The position numbers and the translations under genes were made by a program. Source: Geomonas ferrireducens (GTDB taxonomy: Bacteria; Desulfobacterota; Desulfuromonadia; Geobacterales; Geobacteraceae). From it: a stretch of DNA of 64,000 nt. The notes under the pieces were generated by a model. The model had not been told where the DNA came from. It did not search any database and saw only the letters and a list, made by a program, of their open reading frames with translations. The DNA is taken from contig NZ_SSYA01000001.1 in NCBI RefSeq assembly GCF_004917065.1, positions 1,010,550-1,074,549 of the forward strand, in the 5' to 3' direction. Positions 55,826 to 64,000 of this stretch are shown piece by piece (within the stretch, counting starts at the first letter, position 1; every line of letters begins with the position of its first letter).

Positions 55826-56419
55826 TCACAGCTCCGACCGTCCCTCCACCGCCCGCTGCACCGTCGCCGCATCCACGTATTCCAGATCGCTTCCGATGGG
55901 GATGCCGTGCGCCAGACGCGTCACCTTGATCCCCAAAGGCTTGATCATCCTGGTCAGGTAGAGAGCGGTCGCCTCCCCTTCAACACTGAAGTTGGTGGCG
56001 ATCAGCACCTCCCTTACCTCGCCCCCCTCAAGCCGCTGCATAAGCTCTGCGATCCTGAGGTCACGCGGTGTAACGCCGTTTAACGGTGAAAGAGCGCCCT
56101 GCAGCACGTGGTAACGGCCGCGAAAGGCGCGGCTTCTCTCCAGTGCAAGCAGGTCCTGCGGCTCCTCGACCACGCAGAGCGTGGCGGCGTCCCGCTCACC
56201 GGAGCAGATCCAGCAGGGATCGTCCTCGGTGATGGCAAAACAGACGGAACAAAAACGGACCCTTTCCTTCACCTGCATGAGGCTCTCGGCTAAGGCCTCG
56301 ATATTGCCGGGATATTTAAGCAGATGAAACGCGAGCCGCAAGGCACTTTTTTCACCGACGCCAGGCAGTTTCTTCAATTCTCCTACCAGCCTGGTCAGCG
56401 AGCCCGAAAAATGTAGCAT
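55826..56419 (-). CDS. recR: Recombination mediator RecR
   Basis: A 197-residue ring-forming protein of the RecFOR pathway, which loads RecA on gapped DNA. The N-terminal helix-hairpin-helix is LKKLPGVGEKSALRLAFHLL. The zinc finger is CSVCFAITEDDPCWIC. A Toprim domain (LCVVEEPQDLLALERS) and the core (GALSPLNGVTPRDLRI) follow. The C-terminus matches the family. It is part of the conserved dnaX-ybaB-recR order on the minus strand. Confidence 0.97.
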   Translation of the reverse strand: MLHFSGSLTRLVGELKKLPGVGEKSALRLAFHLLKYPGNIEALAESLMQVKERVRFCSVCFAITEDDPCWICSGERDAATLCVVEEPQDLLALERSRAFRGRYHVLQGALSPLNGVTPRDLRIAELMQRLEGGEVREVLIATNFSVEGEATALYLTRMIKPLGIKVTRLAHGIPIGSDLEYVDAATVQRAVEGRSEL

Positions 56420-56492
56420 ATTCCCACCACGGATAAAACAAGTTTTTACTGGTTATTTTTACCAAAAAAATTTTGATCGATGATTTCTATAA

Positions 56493-56528
56493 TGAGAGGG
56501 TGCACACTAACCGGCATACACCCTCTCA
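56493..56528. repeat. 10-bp inverted repeat between ybaB and recR
   Basis: TGAGAGGGTG (56493-56502) and CACCCTCTCA (56519-56528) form a hairpin with a 16-base loop, 33 bp after the ybaB stop codon. On the minus strand only a weak T-rich stretch follows, so it may be a leaky terminator that separates ybaB from recR. Confidence 0.5.
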
Positions 56529-56560
56529 CTTGCATCAGGCGCCGCACGGGCGCCAAGTAC

Positions 56561-56875
56561 CTAGAACAGTCCCGGAATGCTCAGGCCGCCGGTGATCTTG
56601 CTCATCTCTTCAGACATCGCCTGGTGCACCTTCTTGAGCGCCTCGTTCACGGCGGTCATCACCAGGTCCTGCAGCATCTCGACGTCTTCCGGATCGACCG
56701 CCTCTTTCTTGATCACCAGGGAAAGCACCTGGTTCTTGCCGTTAACAACCACCGTTACGGCACCGCCGCCGGTGGTCACTTCGGCGGTGCGCTCCGCCGC
56801 CTCTTCCTGCAGCTTTCCCATCTTCTGCTGCATCATCTGCGCTTGTTTCATGATCTGCGCCAAACCTTTAGACAT
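56561..56875 (-). CDS. YbaB/EbfC nucleoid-associated protein
   Basis: A 104-residue DNA-binding dimer. The helix KQAQMMQQKMGKLQEEAAER and the strand GGAVTVVVNGKNQVLSLVI are characteristic of the family, which is usually encoded between dnaX and recR, as here. It binds DNA in the cytoplasm and influences nucleoid organisation. The ATG at 56875 follows GGAGG; an ATG four codons upstream is not preferred. Its start lies 49 bp from the dnaX stop. Confidence 0.94.
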   Translation of the reverse strand: MSKGLAQIMKQAQMMQQKMGKLQEEAAERTAEVTTGGGAVTVVVNGKNQVLSLVIKKEAVDPEDVEMLQDLVMTAVNEALKKVHQAMSEEMSKITGGLSIPGLF

Positions 56876-56924
56876 CTTATCCTCCAATTTATCTTTTATT
56901 GTCGCAGCGTACCGCGGAACATCG

Positions 56925-58697
56925 TTATGATTTTGTCGCTTCTTTTCGCGGTAATTCCTGCACCTCGGCGATTTCGCCGTCGAACATCTCCACCGCGGCG
57001 GCCACCAGCGGGTGTGCCTCGGCCTCGCGCCTCAGGGTTGCCTTTCGCTCGGCATCTTCAAGGCTTTTTTTTTCCGAAAGGGTCGGGGCGGCATCGGAAG
57101 GGGGCGCGCTGAGCGCGACCACCTTGATTTGGGTCGGCACCCCGAAGTGCGCCTGGGCAAGCCCCTTCAACTCGTTGATCTGGTCGGGGTCCTGCAGGCG
57201 GGTCAGTTGGAAGCTCCCCTGCAGACAGCCGATTTCCAGGTGCCCCTGGGACACCTTAACCGGGTAGACCTCCTCCAGGGCACCGCCAAGCATGGGTTTC
57301 TTCGCCTTCACGGCACGGACGAAACCGCTCCAGAGGTCGGCGGTGGCGGCGCCGGCGAAACCGGTGGTTGCTGCGGCTGCAGCGGCCTGGGCAGGCGGGG
57401 CCGAATGGGAGGCATGGGAAGTATGGGACGCCGTTGCAGTCGCAGGCGCGGCGGCGACGGGGGCGGCTGCGGGACGCGCCGGGGCGGCGTGCTGCGGTGC
57501 CGGACGCGACGCCGGGGCGGAGGGGCGCGACGCTTCGCTGCGCTGCGGCACGGGGCCTCCCTGCTCCAGGGTGTCCAACCGGCGCAGAAGCTCCTGCACG
57601 GGAATCGCCGGCGCGAGAGCCGCCATCTTCATCAGCGCCATCTCCAGGATCAGGCGCGGGAAACCGGCGTGGGCCATCTCGGCCTCGCTCTTCAGCAGGA
57701 TGCTCAGGTGACGCTGCAGATCCTGCTGCGCGCTCTTCTCGCCGAAACCGCGCAACTCGGCGAGCTCGGCGTCGGAGAGCTCCAGAAGCTCTCCCGGCTC
57801 GCCCACCGCCTTCAGGATGGCGATGTTCCTAAACTGGTTGATGAGCTCATGGCAGAACTGGCGCATGCTGTAGCCGAAGGAATCCACCTGGGCCACGATC
57901 TCGAGCGCCCCCTTCACGTCGCTGTCGAGCACCGCGCGGCAGCCGTCCATGATGAGACGCCGATCCACGACGCCCAGCAGCGCGGCCACGTCGGCATCTG
58001 CTACGGAATCACCGCAGAAGGCGAGCACCTGATCGAGCGTCGAGAGCGAGTCGCGCATGCTCCCGTCGCCCTTTCTCGCCACCACGGCGAGCGCCTCGTC
58101 GGAGATCTGCACCCCCTCCTGGTCCACGATGTAGCGCAGCCTCGAGACGATGCGCGGCAGCGCGATCCTCTTGAAATCGAAGCGCTGGCAGCGCGAGAGG
58201 ATGGTGATCGGGACCTTGTGCGGTTCGGTGGTGGCGAAGATGAACTTGACGTGCGGCGGGGGCTCCTCCAGCGTCTTCAACAGCGCGTTGAAGGCGTTGG
58301 TGGTGAGCATGTGCACTTCGTCGATGATGAAGATCTTGTAGCGCGAACGGGACGGCAGGTACTTGATGTTGTCCCGCAGCTCGCGGATGTCGTCGACGCC
58401 GGTATTCGAGGCGCCGTCGATTTCGAAAACGTCGACCGAGTTCCCATCGGTGATTTCGAGGCAGGTCGCACAGCTGTTGCACGGCTCGACAGTCAGCCCG
58501 CTCTCGCAGTTGAGCGCCTTCGCCAGGATGCGCGCGGAACTGGTCTTGCCGACGCCGCGTGCGCCGGTGAAAAGAAAGGCGTGGGCCACCCTGCCGCCGT
58601 CGATGGCGTTTTTCAGGGTCTGACTGACGTGCTCCTGGCCGACCAGGTCGCTGAAGGTCTGGGGGCGCCATTTTCTAGCGAGAACGAGATAGGACAA
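56925..58697 (-). CDS. dnaX: DNA polymerase III tau/gamma clamp-loader subunit
   Basis: A 590-residue clamp-loader ATPase. Walker A GARGVGKTSSARILAKALNC leads into the zinc module CNSCATC. IIDEVHMLTTNAFNALLK is Walker B, ATTEPHKVP contains the sensor 1 segment, and SMRDSLSTLDQ is conserved. A Pro/Ala-rich linker (about 385-450) precedes a C-terminal domain that should bind the polymerase. The start codon is TTG at 58697, with GAGGT eight bases upstream. Near the end, an A9 tract on the coding strand (57073-57065, codons 542-545) could cause transcriptional slippage; A8 or A10 transcripts stop soon after and would give a version shortened by about 35-44 residues. Confidence 0.95.
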   Translation of the reverse strand: MSYLVLARKWRPQTFSDLVGQEHVSQTLKNAIDGGRVAHAFLFTGARGVGKTSSARILAKALNCESGLTVEPCNSCATCLEITDGNSVDVFEIDGASNTGVDDIRELRDNIKYLPSRSRYKIFIIDEVHMLTTNAFNALLKTLEEPPPHVKFIFATTEPHKVPITILSRCQRFDFKRIALPRIVSRLRYIVDQEGVQISDEALAVVARKGDGSMRDSLSTLDQVLAFCGDSVADADVAALLGVVDRRLIMDGCRAVLDSDVKGALEIVAQVDSFGYSMRQFCHELINQFRNIAILKAVGEPGELLELSDAELAELRGFGEKSAQQDLQRHLSILLKSEAEMAHAGFPRLILEMALMKMAALAPAIPVQELLRRLDTLEQGGPVPQRSEASRPSAPASRPAPQHAAPARPAAAPVAAAPATATASHTSHASHSAPPAQAAAAAATTGFAGAATADLWSGFVRAVKAKKPMLGGALEEVYPVKVSQGHLEIGCLQGSFQLTRLQDPDQINELKGLAQAHFGVPTQIKVVALSAPPSDAAPTLSEKKSLEDAERKATLRREAEAHPLVAAAVEMFDGEIAEVQELPRKEATKS

Positions 58698-58773
58698 GGC
58701 GACGTACCTCTATGGCAACAAGTGGTTCATGGTTTCGCGTGGGGCTTGGGGGGCAGGGGGGTTGCGGAAAGAG

Positions 58774-58879
58774 CTGATAGCTGGGCTACCCCGCGGCACA
58801 CGGGGGCGGTTACTGCCGCTGCTTCCTTCCGGACCTGACGGGGTTCATAACCTTCCGTTGCGCGGGACCCAGCTATCAG
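58774..58879 (-). ncRNA. ffs: Signal recognition particle RNA, small bacterial type (4.5S)
   Basis: The hallmark core CAGGTCCGGAAGGAAGCAGC, with the GGAA tetraloop and Ffh-binding asymmetric loop, lies on the minus strand near 58830. The flanks fold into one long helix: CTGATAGC at 58774-58781 pairs with GCTATCAG at 58872-58879, and GGGTCCCGC pairs with GCGGGGTAGCCC. The size of about 106 bases and position between dnaX and tRNA-Ser are typical. It guides membrane-protein ribosomes to the translocon with Ffh and FtsY. Confidence 0.92.
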
Positions 58880-58907
58880 GTCTATCCGCAAAGGGTAAAT
58901 ATAAGTA

Positions 58908-58998
58908 TGGCGGAGAGAGAGGGATTCGAACCCTCGGTACGCTATTAACGTACACACGCTTTCCAGGCGTGCTCCTTCAACCACTCGGACATCTCTCC
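58908..58998 (-). tRNA. tRNA-Ser (anticodon GGA)
   Basis: A class II tRNA with acceptor stem GGAGAGA/TCTCTCC (58998-58992 and 58918-58912), discriminator G, an encoded CCA (58910-58908), D-arm TGTCCGAGTGG, anticodon loop CTGGAAA with GGA, a long variable arm typical of serine tRNAs, and T-loop GGTTCGAATCC. It reads UCC and UCU codons. It is directly upstream of the SRP RNA on the same strand. Confidence 0.97.
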
Positions 58999-59121
58999 AC
59001 AACAAGGAGGTGATATATAATACACGCCGAGTTAATTGTAAAGTGAATTCTTCATGGGGACGAAATACACCGGCAGCCCCGGCAGAAGCTGTGCGCCGGA
59101 CCCGGCACCAGGACGCTCCGG

Positions 59122-59460
59122 TCAACCAGCCAGCTCGTCGGGGCCGCGCCGCTTCTTGCGCATGAAGATGGCCTGCAGCAGGGACTGCTTCTCCTTTTTC
59201 AAGAGTTGCTTAGCGATGATGGAACGCACCGACAGGAGCTCCATCCTGAGCGCCTCCGCGTCCTTCACCAGGCGACGCGCCCTCGGATCGCTCCTCACGT
59301 ATGGGGAGAGCAGGTGCACCGCCTCGCTGATCTTGCGGCTCACCAGCACGCGCTCCCGGTAGTCGTCCAGCCCCCCCGATTTGAGCCGTTCCTCTAGTGC
59401 GGCAAACTCCGTGGTGAAGTAGTTGATCACGTCGGAGTGTAGGACATCTTCTTGTTTCAT
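59122..59460 (-). CDS. Small helical hypothetical protein
   Basis: A 112-residue charged, helix-rich cytoplasmic protein that begins KQEDVLHSDVINYFTTEFAA and ends in a basic tail (FMRKKRRGPDELAG). The pattern EERLKSGGLDDYRERVLVS suggests a coiled-coil region. It resembles short proteins tied to flagellar or pilus assembly, but no family is recognised. Longer starts exist (59535 and 59640), of which the first has a weak GGTAAAG. The ATG at 59460 has AAGGATTGGTGAG upstream and begins the most conserved-looking part. It is divergent from mfd. Confidence 0.55.
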   Translation of the reverse strand: MKQEDVLHSDVINYFTTEFAALEERLKSGGLDDYRERVLVSRKISEAVHLLSPYVRSDPRARRLVKDAEALRMELLSVRSIIAKQLLKKEKQSLLQAIFMRKKRRGPDELAG

Positions 59461-59669
59461 AAGCTCACCAATCCTTAATGAAGGTTTGCACTTACGCCGT
59501 TTTCCGACCTTCACAGAGCTATTCGGCTGCTCCATTTTTTTCTTTACCTTTATTTGGGATCCGCGACAAAAGTTTGCGGCGCAACTGGCTGGATAATCGG
59601 CCCCGTTTTTGCTATGCTCGACCGGTGCTGTCCGCTCCACCCACCAACGAGAAAGGCCCCCCCGCGACG

Positions 59670-62600
59670 ATGACCATGCCCGTACCGCAGTATCTGAAAC
59701 AGCTTAGCGAGAAGCTCTCGGCTTCCTCCTGCCAGGTGAGCGTGGCGGGGCTCGAGGGTTCGGCCCCGGCCTACCTCCTCTCCCGGCTCGCCGCCGGCGG
59801 TGCTCCGCCGCTCATCGTCCTCACTGCCGATCAGGAAAGCGCCGACGAGATCACCCGCGAGCTCCGCTTCTTCTCGTCGCACCCCGAGACCGTGCTCCCC
59901 CTCCCCGCCTGGGACGTCACCCCCTTCGAGGCGGCCTCGCCGCACCCCGACATCGTGGGGGAACGCCTGAACGCCCTGGTGCGCCTCATGGACGGCGCGG
60001 TCCGCGCCCTCGTCCTCCCGGTGGCAAGCGCCATGCAGCGGGTGATCCCGCGCGACACGCTCGGGGGGGTGTGCCAATACCTCGTGGCAGGCGAGGAGCT
60101 CGAGCGTGAAAGCCTGGTCGAGAAGCTCGTGAAGCTCGGCTACTCCCACGTTCCCCTGGTCGAGGACCGGGGCACCTTCTCAGTACGCGGCGGCATCCTC
60201 GACATCTACCCTCCCGACCGGGAGATGCCGGTCAGGATCGAGTTCTTCGGCGACATGGTCGAGACCATGCGGCTTTTCGATCCGGTGACCCAGCGCTCGC
60301 TCGAAGCGCTCCCGGAACTGGTGCTGCTCCCCTCCCGCGAGGTGATCCTTTCGGCGGAGGTGGTGAAGGAGCTGGCCCCCAGACTGAAGCGGCGATGCGA
60401 CCACCTGGGGATCGGCGCGGACCGGCGCCGGGAGCTCCTAGATCAGCTGCAGCATGCCATCTACCCGCCGGGGGTCGACTTCCTGCAGCCTCTTTTCCAC
60501 CCGGGACTGCAGACCGTCTTCGACTACGTAGGCGAAGGAGCCGTGCGCGTCCTCGTCGATCCCGAGGCGATACGCGAGGCGGCTGAGCGTTTCCGCGAGG
60601 AGCTCGACAGCGCGGTCCGGCGCGCCGAACTGCGTGACGCCATCACGGGCGACCCCGCCGAACTCTACCTGGCCGACGACGACTTCGAACGCCTCCTTCT
60701 TGCCGGGCGCCGCCTCGAGTTCCCGCGCCTTGAGATCGAGGGGGAAGGGGGCGAGAAGCTCCGCCTCAAATGTGCGGGGAACCAGGACCTGAAACTCGAC
60801 GCCACCCCGGAAGGGGAGCGGGTGCTGGCGCCTCTCACCGAGAAGATGGTGGGATGGATCGCGGCGGGAAACCGCGTGCTCGTCCCCTGCCACCAGGCGG
60901 GACAGGCACGCAGGCTCTACGAGCTCCTCTCCCACTACCGGATGCCGCTTGAGCACTCCTCCGACCGCTTCGAGGTCGCGGCGGGACGCCCACCGGGGCG
61001 TGTCGAGATCGTCATCGGCGAGATCTCGCGCGGCTTCCGCCTCGAGGAGGAGCGCCTGGTCGTGGTCGCCGAGGAGGAGATCTTCGGCAAGAGGGTGAAG
61101 CGGCGCGGCCTCTCCGAGGCGAAGAAAAAGCAGCTCCTCACCTCGCTCGCCGAGCTGAAGCCCGGCGACCACATGGTGCACGTCGACTTCGGCGTCGCCC
61201 TTTACCGCGGGCTGGAGCACCTGAGCCTCACCGGTCTGGAGGGGGACTTCCTGCTCCTCGAGTACGCTGGAGGGGACAAGCTCTACCTCCCGGTGGACCG
61301 CATCAACCTGGTGCAGCGCTACGTGGGCGCCGAAGGTATCGAGCCGAGGCTCGACAAGCTTGGCGGGGCGGGATGGGAGAAGGCGAAGGCGAAGGCCCGC
61401 GCCGAGATCGAGGAGATGGCCGCCGAACTTCTGAAGATCCACGCCGCGCGCGAGGTGCAGCAGGGTTACCGCTACTCCCCGGCCGACGACATGTACCGCG
61501 CCTTCGAGGCGGCCTTCGCCTTCGAGGAGACCCCGGACCAGGCAGCCGCCATCGACCAGGTCATCGCCGACATGGAGAGCACCCGCCCCATGGACCGCCT
61601 GGTCTGCGGCGACGTAGGCTACGGCAAGACCGAGGTGGCCATGCGTGCCGCCTTCAAGGCGACCCTGGACGGCAAGCAGGTGGCAATCCTGGTCCCGACC
61701 ACGGTCCTCGCCCAGCAGCACGCCGAGAGTTTCGCGGCGCGTTTCAAGGAGTACCCGGTCCGCGTGGAGATGCTGTCGCGTTTTCGCACCGCGCAGCAGC
61801 AAAGGGAGATCCTCGAGGGTGTGAAAAAGGGGGACGTGGACGTCGTCATCGGCACGCACCGCCTCCTGCAGAAGGACGTCGTCTTCAAGGACCTGGGTCT
61901 TCTCATCGTCGACGAGGAGCAGCGCTTCGGTGTCGCGCACAAGGAGCGACTCAAGCAGTTCCGCGCCGTGGTGGACATCCTCACCCTCACCGCGACCCCG
62001 ATCCCGCGCACCCTTTACATGTCGCTCATGGGGATACGCGACCTCTCAATCATCGACACCCCGCCGGTGGACCGGCTCGCCATTAAGACCTTCGTCTCCC
62101 GCTCCTCGGACGAGCTGATCCGCGAGGCGGTGCTGAGGGAGCTTAGGCGCGGCGGCCAGGTCTTCTTCGTGCACAACCGGGTGCAGACCATAGGCGCCAT
62201 GGCCGAGGAGCTGAAGCGCATCGTGCCGGAAGCGAAGATCGCGGTCGGGCACGGGCAGATGGCCGAGAAGGAGCTGGAGCAGGTGATGCTCTCCTTCATG
62301 CACGGCGAGACCAACCTCCTTCTGTGCACCACCATCATCGAGAGCGGCCTCGACATCCCGACCGCCAACACCCTCATCGTGAACCGCGCCGACACCTTCG
62401 GCCTCGCGCAGCTCTACCAGTTGCGCGGCAGGGTCGGCCGCTCCAAGACCCGCGCCTACGCCTACCTACTCATCCCGGGAGAAGGGTCGATCTCCACGGA
62501 CGCGCGCGAGCGGCTGAAGATCATCCAGGAGCTCACCGAGCTGGGGGCCGGCTTCCGCATCGCCACCCACGACCTCGAGATCCGCGGCGCCGGCGACCTT

Positions 62601-63143
62601 TTGGGCGCGCGGCAAAGCGGGGACATCGCAGCGGTCGGCTTCGAGCTTTACACTGAGCTCCTGGACGAGGCGGTGCGCACCTTGAAGGGGGAGGAACTCC
62701 CGGAGCGGGTCGAGCCGGAGATCAAGCTCAAGGTCCCCGCCTTCATCCCGGAGGAGTACGTCAGGGACCCGAACCAGCGCCTCATGATCTACAAGAAACT
62801 CACGCAGCCCGCCGACGAGGCGGAGATCGACGACATCAAGGAGGAGCTCGCCGACCGCTTCGGACCGCTCCCCCCGGCGGCGCTCTACCTCATCGAGGTC
62901 ATGCGCCTGCGCGTCGGGCTGAAGCGGCTCCTCGTCAAGGAGATCGAGCTCGCCGGCAACGAGATCGCCCTCGCCTTCCACGAGAGGACCCCGGTTTCCC
63001 CCGACGCCATCACCGGCCTCTTACGCAAAGAGAAGGGAAAATACCGGTTTACGCCGGACTTCCGGCTCTACGTCCGGGTCGCCGACAGCTCCTTCGACGG
63101 GGTGCTGGCGGAGGCCAGAAATGTCTTGAAATGCTTAGTCTGA
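59670..63143 (+). CDS. mfd: Transcription-repair coupling factor
   Basis: A 1157-residue ATPase that removes stalled RNA polymerase and recruits UvrA. The N-terminal UvrB-like module ([47 protein letters not shown]) leads to the RNA polymerase-interacting domain ([18 protein letters not shown]). The RecG-like translocase has Walker [17 protein letters not shown] near residue 647, DEEQ in [12 protein letters not shown] (D748), [13 protein letters not shown] and QLRGRVGRS. The C-terminal TRCF domain ends the protein. The frame is open 64 codons upstream, but the ATG at 59670 starts the conserved N-terminus; an ATG two codons later is equally possible. It works with UvrA, encoded 9 kb away, and UvrB, not present here. 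Confidence 0.97.
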   Translation: MTMPVPQYLKQLSEKLSASSCQVSVAGLEGSAPAYLLSRLAAGGAPPLIVLTADQESADEITRELRFFSSHPETVLPLPAWDVTPFEAASPHPDIVGERLNALVRLMDGAVRALVLPVASAMQRVIPRDTLGGVCQYLVAGEELERESLVEKLVKLGYSHVPLVEDRGTFSVRGGILDIYPPDREMPVRIEFFGDMVETMRLFDPVTQRSLEALPELVLLPSREVILSAEVVKELAPRLKRRCDHLGIGADRRRELLDQLQHAIYPPGVDFLQPLFHPGLQTVFDYVGEGAVRVLVDPEAIREAAERFREELDSAVRRAELRDAITGDPAELYLADDDFERLLLAGRRLEFPRLEIEGEGGEKLRLKCAGNQDLKLDATPEGERVLAPLTEKMVGWIAAGNRVLVPCHQAGQARRLYELLSHYRMPLEHSSDRFEVAAGRPPGRVEIVIGEISRGFRLEEERLVVVAEEEIFGKRVKRRGLSEAKKKQLLTSLAELKPGDHMVHVDFGVALYRGLEHLSLTGLEGDFLLLEYAGGDKLYLPVDRINLVQRYVGAEGIEPRLDKLGGAGWEKAKAKARAEIEEMAAELLKIHAAREVQQGYRYSPADDMYRAFEAAFAFEETPDQAAAIDQVIADMESTRPMDRLVCGDVGYGKTEVAMRAAFKATLDGKQVAILVPTTVLAQQHAESFAARFKEYPVRVEMLSRFRTAQQQREILEGVKKGDVDVVIGTHRLLQKDVVFKDLGLLIVDEEQRFGVAHKERLKQFRAVVDILTLTATPIPRTLYMSLMGIRDLSIIDTPPVDRLAIKTFVSRSSDELIREAVLRELRRGGQVFFVHNRVQTIGAMAEELKRIVPEAKIAVGHGQMAEKELEQVMLSFMHGETNLLLCTTIIESGLDIPTANTLIVNRADTFGLAQLYQLRGRVGRSKTRAYAYLLIPGEGSISTDARERLKIIQELTELGAGFRIATHDLEIRGAGDLLGARQSGDIAAVGFELYTELLDEAVRTLKGEELPERVEPEIKLKVPAFIPEEYVRDPNQRLMIYKKLTQPADEAEIDDIKEELADRFGPLPPAALYLIEVMRLRVGLKRLLVKEIELAGNEIALAFHERTPVSPDAITGLLRKEKGKYRFTPDFRLYVRVADSSFDGVLAEARNVLKCLV

Positions 63144-63200
63144 TATGCTAGCGTTCACCGGATTGGAAATCATTTACGCAACTTATAAAAGGAGCTAACC

Positions 63201-64000
63201 GTGCAATTCAGCAAATCTGCCACCATACTTTTACTCGCTCTCTGCGTTGCCGTGACCGGCTGCAAGAAAGAGGCGGCCACCGGGGCGAAACAGGAAGGCC
63301 CGGGCAAAGGGGTCGTCCTCGCCGAGGTGAATGGCGCCACCATCACGGACAACGATTTCTACAAAGAGCAGGCCGCTCTTCCCCCGTACCTGAAGCCGAT
63401 GACCGAGACCCCGGAAGGGAAGAAGGAAATGGTCGACACCATGGTGGTGCGCGAGCTGATCATGCAGCAGGCACAGAAGGAAGGGATCGACAAGAGCCCG
63501 GACGTCGCCGCACGCCTGGAAGACCTGAAAAAGCGCGTCATCGTAGAGGCATTCCTGAAGAAGAAGGTCGAAGAGATCGGCAAGGTCACCGACGCCGAGA
63601 TGCAGGACTACTACAACAAGAACAAGGACAAGTTCCAGACCGGCGCACAGATCAGGGCGAGCCACATCCTGGTGAAGTCCGAGGATCAGGCAAAGGACAT
63701 CGAGAAGCAGCTTAAGGGCGGCGCGAACTTCGAGGACCTGGCCAAGAAGTTCTCCATCGACGGCGCAGCCCAGAAAGGCGGCGATCTCGGCTGGTTCGGC
63801 AAAGGCTCCATGATCCCCGACTTCGAAAAGGTCGCTTTCGGCCTGAAAGAAGGGCAGACCTCCGGCATCGTGAAGACCCAGTTCGGCTACCATATCATCA
63901 AGGTGACCGGCCAGCGCCCCGCCGGCCCGCGCTCCCTCGAAGAGGTGAAGGACCAGATCAAGGCGGCCCTCCTCCCGGAGAAGCAGCAGGAGACCTTCAA
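63201..64000 (+). CDS. Parvulin-type peptidyl-prolyl isomerase lipoprotein (partial)
   Basis: A predicted lipoprotein that continues past the right edge (266 codons visible). The leader with lipobox VTGC is followed by an N-terminal SurA-like helical region (VLAEVNGATITDNDFY, then VDTMVVRELIMQQAQKEG) and a PpiC domain: ASHILVKSEDQAKDIEKQL, then FEDLAKKFSIDGAAQKGGDL and KTQFGYHIIKVTG. Such PrsA/SurA-type proteins fold secreted or outer-membrane proteins, including multihaem cytochromes. The start is a GTG at 63201 with AGGAG six bases upstream; no good ATG lies nearby. It follows mfd by 57 bp on the same strand. Confidence 0.93.
   Translation, partial: MQFSKSATILLLALCVAVTGCKKEAATGAKQEGPGKGVVLAEVNGATITDNDFYKEQAALPPYLKPMTETPEGKKEMVDTMVVRELIMQQAQKEGIDKSPDVAARLEDLKKRVIVEAFLKKKVEEIGKVTDAEMQDYYNKNKDKFQTGAQIRASHILVKSEDQAKDIEKQLKGGANFEDLAKKFSIDGAAQKGGDLGWFGKGSMIPDFEKVAFGLKEGQTSGIVKTQFGYHIIKVTGQRPAGPRSLEEVKDQIKAALLPEKQQETF

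Overview
The window reads as a chromosomal segment of a GC-rich, anaerobic, metal-reducing deltaproteobacterium of the Geobacter/Geomonas/Citrifermentans group (Desulfuromonadota). The grounds are a nine-haem c/b cytochrome of the CbcL type, a periplasmic five-haem cytochrome, a single-chain pyruvate:ferredoxin oxidoreductase, a flavodiiron protein, PilT- and DUF4388-type proteins and a high density of hybrid histidine kinases. I see no prophage, transposon or CRISPR array. Most genes are core genes, with islands of poorly characterised envelope and signalling genes between them. The species assignment is inference.

Layout. 1-508: 5' end of a UvrD/PcrA helicase gene. 602-8236: a signalling block (receiver-PilZ protein, a MASE1/CHASE hybrid kinase, a receiver-HisKA_3 kinase, a receiver-kinase-receiver hybrid). 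8223-12305: a minus-strand operon of OmpR-type regulator, sensor kinase, five-haem cytochrome and secreted LamG-like protein. 12536-14471: dcd and a GT87-like membrane glycosyltransferase. 14710-15179: a ParE/RelE-type toxin-antitoxin pair. 15266-18556: glmU-glmS, for UDP-GlcNAc synthesis. 18707-23360: a conserved hypothetical gene, a B12-binding radical SAM gene with an in-frame UGA, and cbcL. 23474-31978 (minus): priA, flavodiiron protein, RhlE-type helicase, HU, and penicillin-binding protein 1A. 32297-37800 (plus): CitG-like protein, DUF4388/receiver/GAF protein, PilT paralogue, glutamate dehydrogenase.

38024-47789 is the least understood part. It holds a small lytic transglycosylase and a LysM protein paired with a membrane-anchored pseudo-receiver protein. 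Opposite these is a plus-strand run of a HExxH lipoprotein, a rhomboid-fold protein with a zinc ribbon, a 102-residue protein, a shikimate-kinase-like protein, a GGDDF-type protein and a coiled-coil lipoprotein. SrkA and another small lipoprotein follow. 47864-58998 (minus, apart from a pentapeptide-repeat gene) carries a 54-residue zinc-ribbon gene, uvrA, a cold-shock gene, the oxidoreductase gene, recR, ybaB, dnaX, the SRP RNA and tRNA-Ser(GGA). 59122-64000 has a small hypothetical gene, mfd, and a parvulin lipoprotein that runs off the end.

How it fits together. DNA repair is strongly represented (uvrD, uvrA, mfd, recR, priA, dnaX). Respiratory electron transfer is represented by CbcL and the five-haem cytochrome operon, and central anaerobic carbon and nitrogen flow by the pyruvate oxidoreductase and GdhA. 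Cell-wall supply and remodelling are represented by GlmU, GlmS, PBP1A, the lytic transglycosylase and the LysM protein. The most interesting points are the UGA inside the radical SAM gene, an A9 slippery tract near the end of dnaX, a probable leaderless GGDDF gene with a G10 tract, and the uncharacterised envelope genes at 38-46 kb.
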